Shown piece by piece: positions 33,595 to 40,410 of a stretch of 52,962 bases of DNA. The first letter of the stretch is position 1. Each line of letters starts with the position of its first letter. This DNA is from a virus, in IMG/VR virus record IMGVR_UViG_3300030380_000587, positions 1 through 52,962 of that record, one strand, 5' to 3'. The notes beneath the pieces are model-generated. The model searched no databases, was not told the DNA's origin, and worked only from the letters and a program-made list of their open reading frames with translations. The position numbers and the translations under genes are program-made.

Positions 33595-34040
33595 ATATAG
33601 ATTTATGTAAAGAACAAATTAAAAGACACGAAGGAGAAGTGTTAGAAATTTACGAAGATAGTTTAGGATATAAAACTTTAGGCATAGGACACTTATGTCA
33701 GCCTCAAGACCCTGAATATAACTTAGAAGTTGGTACACCGATTAGTCAAGAAGTTGTAGACATGTATTATGAAGATGACTTTCATAAACACTTGGAAGAG
33801 GCTAGACACGTCTTTGGAAGTGATGAAGATTTTTATAACTTACCTGAAGACATACAACACGTCTTAGTTAATATGTGTTTTAACTTAGGTGCAAACAGAC
33901 TTTCCAAATTTAGAAACATGTTAAAAGCTTGTAGAGAACATAACTGGAAAGAAATGGCTGTTCAAATGGAAGACTCTAGATGGTTCGGACAAGTGGGCAG
34001 ACGTAGTAAAGAATTACAAGATATGGTACTAGGAGTATGA
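33591..34040 (+). CDS. Endolysin, T4-type lysozyme (GH24)
   Basis: 149 residues. The catalytic triad of T4 lysozyme is visible with constant offset: Glu14 (KRHEGE), Asp23 (YEDSLGY), Thr29 (YKTLGIGHL). It cleaves the MurNAc-GlcNAc bond of peptidoglycan. No signal peptide or SAR-type N-terminus, so it needs a holin to reach the wall; two holin-like genes follow immediately. The start overlaps the upstream stop. Confidence 0.92.
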   Translation: MNIDLCKEQIKRHEGEVLEIYEDSLGYKTLGIGHLCQPQDPEYNLEVGTPISQEVVDMYYEDDFHKHLEEARHVFGSDEDFYNLPEDIQHVLVNMCFNLGANRLSKFRNMLKACREHNWKEMAVQMEDSRWFGQVGRRSKELQDMVLGV

Positions 34041-34041
34041 A

Positions 34042-34515
34042 ATGAAAGGACTATTAAAAAATATAGTTGGAGCTGTTGCTCCTACATTAGGAACTGCATT
34101 AGGCGGACCTATGGGAGGCATGGCAGCTAATATGATAGCTGATGTATTGGGAGTACCTAATACACCAAAGGCTATAGAGAAAGCAGTACAAGAAGCTACA
34201 CCTGAACAGATGCTTGAGCTAAAGAAAGCTGAACAAGCTTTTGAAGTACAGATGAAAGAGCTTGATGTAGATGTTTACAAGTTAGAAGTAGCTGACACTC
34301 AAGATGCTAGAAAAAACTTTAGTAAAGATTGGACAGCTCGTATCATGGGTATAGCTACAGTTGGTGGATTCTTAGGATATATATTCTTAGTAACACTACA
34401 ACCACCAGAACAAAACTCAGAAGCGTTAATAAATTTAGTGTTAGGTTATTTAGGTGGTCTAGCATCGGCAGTAATTAGTTTTTACTTCGGAGCTTCTAAC
34501 TCTACGAAAGAGTAA
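34042..34515 (+). CDS. Holin-like membrane protein (GTA-type 3TM holin)
   Basis: 157 residues: an N-terminal Gly/Ala-rich hydrophobic region (LKNIVGAVAPTLGTALGGPMGGMAANMI), a charged helical middle, and two hydrophobic segments near the C-terminus (IMGIATVGGFLGYIFLVTL and LVLGYLGGLASAVISFYFG). This resembles the 3-TM holin family associated with gene transfer agents and marine phages. Right after the lysozyme, it probably forms the inner-membrane hole. It overlaps the next start by one base. Confidence 0.75.
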   Translation: MKGLLKNIVGAVAPTLGTALGGPMGGMAANMIADVLGVPNTPKAIEKAVQEATPEQMLELKKAEQAFEVQMKELDVDVYKLEVADTQDARKNFSKDWTARIMGIATVGGFLGYIFLVTLQPPEQNSEALINLVLGYLGGLASAVISFYFGASNSTKE

Positions 34516-34865
34516 TGGACGAATTTATAAATGTAATAAACCAAGTAGGTTTTCCAATCGCAGCAGCGTTAGGACTTGGATGGTTTATATGGAAGTTAAT
34601 AAATAGAATTATAGATGGCATGGAAGCCAAACTTGATACTTTAGATGATAAGGTACAAGCAAGTTTAGATACAATGGAAGAGAGAGTAACCACTAAACTT
34701 GACAGTCAATATGGCATCATAGTTAGTTTAATTGATAGAGTAAGAGCAATGGATAATCAAAGTATTAGACAGGATGTTCTACTTAAAACTTTACTAGGCG
34801 TACCAAACTTAGTAGAGATAGATAAGATTGCAAAGGCAGACAGAGATGACCAAAGAAAAGATTGA
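34515..34865 (+). CDS. Second holin-like protein (UviB/BhlA-like, 116 aa)
   Basis: 116 residues: one N-terminal membrane helix (VGFPIAAALGLGWFIWKLI) and a long charged coiled coil (DGMEAKLDTLDDKVQASLDTMEERV). This is the layout of BhlA/UviB-type holin-like peptides. It could act as holin, antiholin or regulator with the 3TM protein before it. No Rz/Rz1 spanin pair is seen. The last 20 bases overlap the CsgF-like gene. Confidence 0.68.
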   Translation: MDEFINVINQVGFPIAAALGLGWFIWKLINRIIDGMEAKLDTLDDKVQASLDTMEERVTTKLDSQYGIIVSLIDRVRAMDNQSIRQDVLLKTLLGVPNLVEIDKIAKADRDDQRKD

Positions 34866-35355
34866 AAATATACATCCAATGACACAAATTACTATTGCTT
34901 CGATAGTACAAGTTTGTGTACTAGGATTAATGGGTTTGTCTATGTTTTTTATTAACATAGCTTTTGCAGATGAAATGGTTCATAAGTTTAAGAACCCATC
35001 CTTTAGTGGAGAAAATACTAGCTCTCATTATCTTACTATTGAGAACCAAGAGTTTAATCGTAAGATGACAATCAAAGAAGAAATCAAAGCTTTACAAGAG
35101 CAAATCAAAAGAGACAAGGAAAACACAACACTCGCAAGATTTATTAGAAATCTAGAGTCACGGATTTACGCACAACTATCAAGGCAATTAGTAGAAAATT
35201 TATTTGGGGAGAACCCTAGTACAGAAGGTACTATAGAACTTGAAGGAAATACCATTTCTTATATAAGCGATGGAGAAATAATAACACTTACAATTACGGA
35301 TGCAGATGGAAATGTTACGATTATTCAGTTGCCTATTGGTAGTTTTACTTTCTAG
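34846..35355 (+). CDS. csgF: CsgF-like curli assembly protein
   Basis: 169 residues from the ATG at 34846 (AAAGG upstream). A signal peptide (QITIASIVQVCVLGLMGLSMFFINIAFA, cleavage before DEM) precedes FKNPSF, the conserved N-terminal CsgF motif (E. coli FRNPNFGG), which plugs the CsgG pore. The C-terminal half (NLESRIYAQLSRQLVENLFG, GTIELEGNTISYISDGEIITLTITDADGN) follows the CsgF pattern. In E. coli CsgF links the curlin nucleator to the CsgG pore outside the cell. An acidic/basic helical insertion (about residues 80-108 of the longer frame) is unusual. It overlaps both the holin-like gene and csgG. Confidence 0.85.
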   Translation: MTKEKIENIHPMTQITIASIVQVCVLGLMGLSMFFINIAFADEMVHKFKNPSFSGENTSSHYLTIENQEFNRKMTIKEEIKALQEQIKRDKENTTLARFIRNLESRIYAQLSRQLVENLFGENPSTEGTIELEGNTISYISDGEIITLTITDADGNVTIIQLPIGSFTF

Positions 35356-36106
35356 TGGTTGTGCAGTTATAAGTCAGAATAATGATTTAGTATTAACAAA
35401 AAAGATACAAGCTCCAACAACACTAACATTACAATCAGAAGAATTACTAAACTTACCGGCAGCAAAAGTACAGCCTACAATAGCGATATACCCTAATAGT
35501 TTTAAAGATTTAACAGGGCAACGAAGAAGCAATAGTTCGTTTGCTTTATTCAGTACTGCAATAACACAAGCACCTGAAGCGTTTTTAATTAGAGCATTAA
35601 AGCATACATCAGGTGGTAACTTTTTTAGAGTTGTAGAACGTGTAGGTTTAGATGACCTTACCAAAGAAAGACAACTCATACGTACAACTCGTAAAGAGTT
35701 TGAAGAAGATAATAAATTAAAGCCCTTGTTATTTGCAGGGCTACTGGTTCAGGGCGGTGTCGTTTCTTATGAAGCGAACCAAAGGTCTGGAGGATTGGGT
35801 GCTCGTTACTTAGGAATAGGTAACAGTAAACAATACCGAGAAGATAATGTAACTATATCATTGCGATTAGTTTCAGTATCCACAGGTGAAGTACTAATAG
35901 AAACTTTAGTGACTAAAAGTATTTTATCTACAAGCATATCTCAGGATGTTTTTCGTTTTATTGAACAACAAACAGAGTTAGTAGAAATAGAAGGAGGCGT
36001 GGCTGAGAATGAATCTGTATCTATAGCTTTACAAAAGGCAATAGAGACAGGAGTTTTAAATATAATAAATATAGGAATAGAGAGAGGCTATTGGGAATAT
36101 GAATAA
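35312..36106 (+). CDS. csgG: CsgG-like outer-membrane curli secretion pore lipoprotein
   Basis: About 264 residues. Lipoprotein signal LVVLLSSGC (lipid Cys 17 from this start), then segments that align well with E. coli CsgG: IAIYPNSFKDLTGQ, FSTAITQAPEAFLIRALK, ERVGLDDLTKERQLIR, YEANQRSGGLGARYLGIG (transmembrane/constriction region), VSVSTGEVL, DVFRFIEQQ, AIETGVLNIINIGIERGYWE. CsgG forms a nonameric outer-membrane channel. I take the third in-frame ATG (35312; others at 35300 and 35306) because it gives a normal signal peptide. The signal peptide is encoded over the end of csgF in another frame (44-base overlap). Confidence 0.92.
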   Translation: MLRLFSCLLVVLLSSGCAVISQNNDLVLTKKIQAPTTLTLQSEELLNLPAAKVQPTIAIYPNSFKDLTGQRRSNSSFALFSTAITQAPEAFLIRALKHTSGGNFFRVVERVGLDDLTKERQLIRTTRKEFEEDNKLKPLLFAGLLVQGGVVSYEANQRSGGLGARYLGIGNSKQYREDNVTISLRLVSVSTGEVLIETLVTKSILSTSISQDVFRFIEQQTELVEIEGGVAENESVSIALQKAIETGVLNIINIGIERGYWEYE

Positions 36107-36809
36107 AATAATATTAAGTTTAGTAGCTATAATATCTTTAGGTATTTATGCTGCAGATAATGAAATATATGTTGAGCAATCTGGTGCGACAGCAAATCTT
36201 GATTTAGAGCAACTCGGTTCTGCTAATATTATTGGAGGTTTGAATTCCGTAGCCGGTACATTAACACCTCTTGACTTAGACGGAACAGGAATGACATTAG
36301 ACATCAATCAAATTGGTGACACTAATAAATTCTTAGGAGATATTCTAGCTGATAGTTTGACAGGTTTCTTTGAGTTTGATGGAGATAGTAATAGCTTTAC
36401 AATTCAAGTAGACCCGACAAATACTTATGGAGCAGATAGTTCTAATTTAAATGTTGATGTTACTGGAAGCACTAACACCTTTACACTTGACTTGGCAACG
36501 AGTTCAATGGCTAGTAATACTGACCTTGATTGGATAATCAATGGTTCAGGAAACCAACTAGACTTTGATATAGATTATGATGGTGGCACAAGTTATGTAG
36601 ATATTGATGGTGATAGTAATACAGTTAGTTTTGATGGACAAGGATATGCTGGTGGTTATTTTTACTTAGACCAGACAGGAGGTTCTAGAACATTCAACAT
36701 ACAACAACAGAGTACACTAGATAATGACTGGCTTAAAATACTTAGTACTGGTTCTAACGGTACTGTTTGTGTCATCCAAAACGATGGCGGAACAGCAGTC
36801 GGTTGCTGA
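36099..36809 (+). CDS. Exported curlin-repeat-like protein
   Basis: 236 residues. A signal peptide (MNKIILSLVAIISLGIYA, cleavage near A19) is followed by seven repeats with the pattern hydrophobic-x-hydrophobic-x-G-[SDT]-x-N-x-[FVLI]: LEQLGSANII, INQIGDTNKF, FEFDGDSNSF, VDVTGSTNTF, WIINGSGNQL, VDIDGDSNTV and a degenerate FYLDQTGGSRTF. The first two carry Q-x-G-x-x-N as in curlin (CsgA/CsgB) repeats. Strongly acidic, unlike typical curlins. Two Cys near the end (223, 236) could form a disulfide. Directly after CsgG, it is the likely secreted substrate, possibly amyloid. Gene symbol withheld because CsgA versus CsgB cannot be told. Confidence 0.75.
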   Translation: MNKIILSLVAIISLGIYAADNEIYVEQSGATANLDLEQLGSANIIGGLNSVAGTLTPLDLDGTGMTLDINQIGDTNKFLGDILADSLTGFFEFDGDSNSFTIQVDPTNTYGADSSNLNVDVTGSTNTFTLDLATSSMASNTDLDWIINGSGNQLDFDIDYDGGTSYVDIDGDSNTVSFDGQGYAGGYFYLDQTGGSRTFNIQQQSTLDNDWLKILSTGSNGTVCVIQNDGGTAVGC

Positions 36810-37833
36810 GATAGGCAGCATTACAGAGCTTGAAGGTTTTGGCAGAGTTGTAAGAGACGATACTTACAAAGCTGCACTAGCCTTCGATATAAACAGTTAC
36901 GATAATGTCCAAACTTCCAATGGGAGAGTGGGCATTACGTTTCTGGATGATAGTCAAGTAAGATTGACTGAACATTCTGAACTCATTATTGATGAGTTTA
37001 TATATGACCCTGACCCATCTAAATCTAAGATGGCTCTACAGTTTGCGAGTGGTACTGCAAGATTTATCACAGGAAAACTCGCAACTATAGATAAACAAAA
37101 CATATTTATAAAAACTCCAAGTGCTACGATAGGTATTCGTGGTACTGATTTTACTGTGACTGTTGACGAATTAGGTCGTTCTTTAGTCATATTATTACCT
37201 GACGATGACGGTCTACCTAGTGGAGAGATTGTCGTTGCAACAGCTATGGGAGAGGTTGTACTTAATAAACCTTACCAAGCTACTACAGTTTCTATATTTG
37301 AAGCTGAACCCACTAAGCCAGTTATCCTTGACTTAACACTTGAGTTAATTGATAACATGTTGATTGTAAGCAAACCAAGGGAGAATAAAGTTGCCACAGG
37401 ACAAGACGGAGATAGTAGTACAAGTAATGTTCTTGATATTGATTATCTTGATTTTGACGATTTAGAACAAGACTATTTAGCAGGAGATGAATTAGAATTT
37501 ACAGAGCTAGATATAAATTATTTAGATGTAAATTTTTTAGAAGACCTACTAAATATAATTGAAGATATAAACGAATTAGATACAACTAATACACTATTAA
37601 AAACAGATATAGATTTAAAAGGTACAGCATTTGGGTTTGACCAAGAAACTCAAATCAATACTTTTACAACAGATAATCTCATAACTTTTTACAAAACGTT
37701 AGAAGATACTGTTAGGTTAGATTTAGATAAGAGTGGTTCATATACTGTCATACTAATACAGAATGGTAAGAGCACTCAGATTGTGGTGAATGGTGGAGGA
37801 AGCTCTACCATAACGATAACTCAAGGAGATTAA
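36724..37833 (+). CDS. Exported FecR-domain protein
   Basis: 369 residues. Signal peptide MTGLKYLVLVLTVLFVSSKTMAE, then a FecR domain (about residues 28-180) with the signature TPSATIGIRGTDFTV. Then an acidic repeat-like region with LDIDYLD, LDINYLDV, DINELD. In bacteria stand-alone FecR proteins of this kind are often encoded beside CHASE2 adenylate cyclases, as here, so it may be the periplasmic partner or ligand of the cyclase. Its signal peptide is encoded over the last 86 bases of the curlin-like gene in another frame. The next gene starts 1 base after its stop. Confidence 0.85.
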   Translation: MTGLKYLVLVLTVLFVSSKTMAEQQSVAEIGSITELEGFGRVVRDDTYKAALAFDINSYDNVQTSNGRVGITFLDDSQVRLTEHSELIIDEFIYDPDPSKSKMALQFASGTARFITGKLATIDKQNIFIKTPSATIGIRGTDFTVTVDELGRSLVILLPDDDGLPSGEIVVATAMGEVVLNKPYQATTVSIFEAEPTKPVILDLTLELIDNMLIVSKPRENKVATGQDGDSSTSNVLDIDYLDFDDLEQDYLAGDELEFTELDINYLDVNFLEDLLNIIEDINELDTTNTLLKTDIDLKGTAFGFDQETQINTFTTDNLITFYKTLEDTVRLDLDKSGSYTVILIQNGKSTQIVVNGGGSSTITITQGD

Positions 37834-37834
37834 T

Positions 37835-39568
37835 ATGAAGTGGTCTTTACCTTTACTTGGACTTTTAATTGTACCTTTACTTTTTAACTCTGTACCTTTA
37901 GAGATACTTAGATTAAAAACATTTGATACTTTTGTAGAAACTCCAGAACCATCTGGACATTTTACAATTTTAAATATTACTGAAGAAGACGTACAAGAAA
38001 GAGGTGGCTATCCTTTTCCTAGACAAGACTTAGCAGAGATACAACGACAACTAATTAACGAAGGTGCATTAGGAGTGGGTTGGGTTATTCTATTTCCACA
38101 GCCAGATAGGTTTGGTGGAGATGAAATCTTTTCACAGATGCTAAGTTATGTTCCTAGTGTACTAGCAATGCCAGAGTTTGAGAATAATATTTATCCTGAA
38201 ACACATGGTACTGTTATCCTTGGACCAGATGTAGACTTACCAAAAGCTACAGGGTTTTTAGAAAATGTACCTATACTAAAACAATCAGCAGCTCAAGGAG
38301 TAGTGTCGGCAAGAGTTGATGTAGATAATCTTGTCAGACGATTACCTTTACTACAGCAAACTCCAGATGGTTGGGTTGCTGCCTTTGGTACTCAAGTACT
38401 AAAGTCATTAGTAGGTGGTGACACTTATCAAATTAAGACTAACGAGAATGGTATTGAGATGATAAGAGTCAAAGGATTACCTCCGGTAAGCACAGATAGT
38501 CTTGGGAGAAAATGGATTAGTTGGGTTGATACACCACAAACTACCTTAAAAGAAATGGATGTTGCAGGTAAGTTTGTATTCATAGGTGTAACTGCGAAAG
38601 GAGTTATGCCACAGTTAGCAACTCCAAACGGATTGTTAGAGCCTCATAAGATACAGGCTGCACTTGCAGAAAGTATTTTGATTGACTCTCCTTCCATACC
38701 TGACTACAGATTATTTGTTGAACTATTTATATTATGCATTTCCGGATTACTAATCGCCTTTATTATAAGTTACTTTGGTATAACGTGGGGATTACTTTTA
38801 GCTGGTATGGTAATGTCATCAGTTGCTGGTTTAGGTTATTATTTTGTATCTCTAGGTTATTTAGTTGATGTAACTTGGAGTTTGATAAGTATGACACTTA
38901 TCGCAACTCAACAGTTCTATCTAAACTTTAGGACACAGTTTAAACTTCGTCAACAAATTAAGAAACAATTTGAGCATTATCTTGACCCAGCTCAAGTCAA
39001 ACGATTACAAAACAATCCAGAGCTTTTAAAGTTAGGTGGTGAAAGAAGACGATGTACATTTTTATTTACAGATGTTAGAGGCTTTACAAGTTTGTCAGAG
39101 AAGTTAGAGCCTGAAGAAGTTACAGAGATTATGAACAAGGCTCTTACCATACAAGCCAATGCAGTTAAAAAGTATGGTGGAATGGTAGATAAATATATTG
39201 GTGATGCGATGATGGCTATCTTTAATGCTCCTATGGATTTAGATAGACATGAACATCAAGCTATATTAGCAGCGTTAGAAATAAAAACTAAAATGAAAGA
39301 ATCAGATTTAGATATTGATATAGGTATTGGTGTGAATACGGGTGAAGCTGTCATAGGTAATATGGGAAGTGATACTCGTTTTGATTATACAGCTATAGGT
39401 GATGCGGTAAACTTAGCAGCTCGTTTAGAATCTAGCTGTAAGGAAGTAGGTAAAGATTTAGTTATAGGTGAAGAGACAATTAAATATTATCATGGAACTA
39501 TGTATCAAAAGTTAGATTCTATCCGTGTTAAAGGTAAAGAAAAACCTATAAAAATTTATACAATATGA
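37835..39568 (+). CDS. CHASE2-domain adenylate cyclase (class III)
   Basis: 577 residues: N-terminal membrane segment (5-20), periplasmic CHASE2 sensor (about 30-285, with GGYPFPRQDLAEI and GALGVGWVILFPQPD), three membrane helices (about 293-360), and a cytoplasmic class III cyclase domain (about 405-577). Catalytic residues are complete: metal-binding Asp413 (FTDVRGF) and Asp457 (YIGDAMM), adenine-specifying Lys453 and Thr519 (DYTAIGD), transition-state Asn526 and Arg530 (NLAARLE). The residues favour ATP, so it should make cAMP. A receptor enzyme in the host inner membrane; with the FecR protein it forms a signalling pair. Confidence 0.9.
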   Translation: MKWSLPLLGLLIVPLLFNSVPLEILRLKTFDTFVETPEPSGHFTILNITEEDVQERGGYPFPRQDLAEIQRQLINEGALGVGWVILFPQPDRFGGDEIFSQMLSYVPSVLAMPEFENNIYPETHGTVILGPDVDLPKATGFLENVPILKQSAAQGVVSARVDVDNLVRRLPLLQQTPDGWVAAFGTQVLKSLVGGDTYQIKTNENGIEMIRVKGLPPVSTDSLGRKWISWVDTPQTTLKEMDVAGKFVFIGVTAKGVMPQLATPNGLLEPHKIQAALAESILIDSPSIPDYRLFVELFILCISGLLIAFIISYFGITWGLLLAGMVMSSVAGLGYYFVSLGYLVDVTWSLISMTLIATQQFYLNFRTQFKLRQQIKKQFEHYLDPAQVKRLQNNPELLKLGGERRRCTFLFTDVRGFTSLSEKLEPEEVTEIMNKALTIQANAVKKYGGMVDKYIGDAMMAIFNAPMDLDRHEHQAILAALEIKTKMKESDLDIDIGIGVNTGEAVIGNMGSDTRFDYTAIGDAVNLAARLESSCKEVGKDLVIGEETIKYYHGTMYQKLDSIRVKGKEKPIKIYTI

Positions 39569-39569
39569 C

Positions 39570-39598
39570 TTGACAAATGTGAATATCGACCCTATAAT
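39570..39598 (+). promoter_or_regulatory. Sigma-70 promoter of the hsp20 gene
   Basis: TTGACA (39570-39575), 17 bases, TATAAT (39593-39598), both perfect. It overlaps the last codon and start of the gap after the cyclase gene. It gives a leader of about 55 bases. No sigma-32-type heat-shock promoter is seen, so heat control, if any, must lie in the leader. Confidence 0.85.
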
Positions 39599-39604
39599 AG
39601 TAGG

Positions 39605-39660
39605 GAAGAGTGTGCGAAAGGTTCGGCACTCATAAACTTGCTTTATATAAGGAGTTAATA
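39605..39660 (+). promoter_or_regulatory. ROSE-like RNA thermometer in the hsp20 leader
   Basis: TTGCT (39638-39642), the conserved U(U/C)GCU of ROSE elements, faces the SD AGGAG (39650-39654). AACTT-(G)-CT (39635-39642) pairs with AGGAGTT (39650-39656): seven pairs with a single bulged G at 39640 and a 7-base loop, the exact ROSE geometry. A 5' hairpin GAGTG/CACTC (39608-39631) comes before it. In proteobacteria ROSE elements open on heating to allow translation of ibpA-type genes, the same kind of gene as here. Confidence 0.7.
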
Positions 39661-40073
39661 TGACAAACATAAAAGCATTTGGACAATTCAGTCCGTTCTC
39701 AGTCGGGTTTGATGACATCTTTAATACATTACAAAGAGCATCAATACCTAATACAAACTATCCACCTTACAATATTCTTAAAAAAGGTGAATCATATTTT
39801 ATTGAAATGGCAATGGCAGGGTTTAAACGTTCTGACATTGATATTGAAGTAAAAGATAATACATTAACTATCTCTGCAGACTACGAAAAGAGAGAGGATG
39901 ATATAGAATTTATTCATAAAGGAATTTCTGAACGAGAGTTCTATAAAAAATTTGCTCTAGCTGAATACGTAGAAGTAAAGAAAGCTCAGATGATTGATGG
40001 TGTCTTGGTTATTCAACTGGAAAAAGACATACCAGAGGAACAAAAGCCAAAAAAAATCAAAGTTTCTAGCTAA
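39660..40073 (+). CDS. hsp20: IbpA-like small heat shock protein (Hsp20)
   Basis: 137 residues. The alpha-crystallin domain (about 35-125) shows MAMAGFKRSDIDIEV, LTISADYE, IHKGISEREFYKKFALAEYVEV and IDGVLVIQLEKDIPEEQKPKKI, very close to the IbpA/IbpB subgroup. The C-terminal KIKV is a possible I-x-I-type oligomer motif. It holds unfolding proteins for refolding by DnaK. Small heat shock proteins are known in cyanophages. It is the last rightward gene, with a separate promoter and a probable thermometer leader. Confidence 0.92.
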   Translation: MTNIKAFGQFSPFSVGFDDIFNTLQRASIPNTNYPPYNILKKGESYFIEMAMAGFKRSDIDIEVKDNTLTISADYEKREDDIEFIHKGISEREFYKKFALAEYVEVKKAQMIDGVLVIQLEKDIPEEQKPKKIKVSS

Positions 40074-40105
40074 AAATAGCTAAATGCTCTGAGAGCTTCA
40101 TAGAA

Positions 40106-40175
40106 GCCCGTGGCTGCATTTTAGGTGTTTTTGGACCAATGGTATTACTTACACCCTAATCGTTCAACTACGGGC
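40106..40175. ncRNA. Large two-tier stem-loop between the convergent arms
   Basis: In the gap 40074-40194, GCCCGTGG (40106-40113) pairs with CTACGGGC (40168-40175) over 8 bp (one G-T pair), and inside it TTAGG-TGT (40121-40128) pairs with ACA-C-CCTAA (40151-40159) with one bulged C. A T tract (40190-40195) follows 14 bases later. It may be a two-way terminator between converging transcripts, or a small structured RNA. Stem G/C content makes it stable on both strands. Confidence 0.6.
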
Positions 40176-40194
40176 ATTCTGTGAGGTCGTTTTT

Positions 40195-40410
40195 TCACAA
40201 AGCCTCAGTTTCACGTTCTAAATATCGATGAAGTGGTTCGAGTCTTTCTTTTGCTCTACGAAGTAAAGTTTTGACTAGAACTCTGTCGTATTCTGGAAAA
40301 CATTCATCTACTTTTTCTACTGGCAACTCTGATATTTCTGTTACTATCTTGTTATCTTTTGTTAATAATAGTTTGAAACTAATAAGATTAGCTTCCTGCT
40401 TCTTACTCAT
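40195..40410 (-). CDS. Small unknown protein downstream of nrdB (71 aa)
   Basis: 71 residues, charged and helical (SKKQEANLISFKLLL..., VKTLLRRAKERLEPLHRYLERETEAL). It overlaps the end of nrdB by 8 bases, so it is translated with it. Last gene of the leftward arm. No family recognised; association with ribonucleotide reductase is only positional. Confidence 0.6.
   Translation of the reverse strand: MSKKQEANLISFKLLLTKDNKIVTEISELPVEKVDECFPEYDRVLVKTLLRRAKERLEPLHRYLERETEAL

Noticed and set aside
37835-39568. Cyclic-nucleotide anti-phage defence system (CBASS or Pycsar)
   Set aside because: The enzyme is a membrane receptor-type class III cyclase with CHASE2 and FecR partner; no effector gene is adjacent, and Pycsar cyclases are soluble with effector neighbours.
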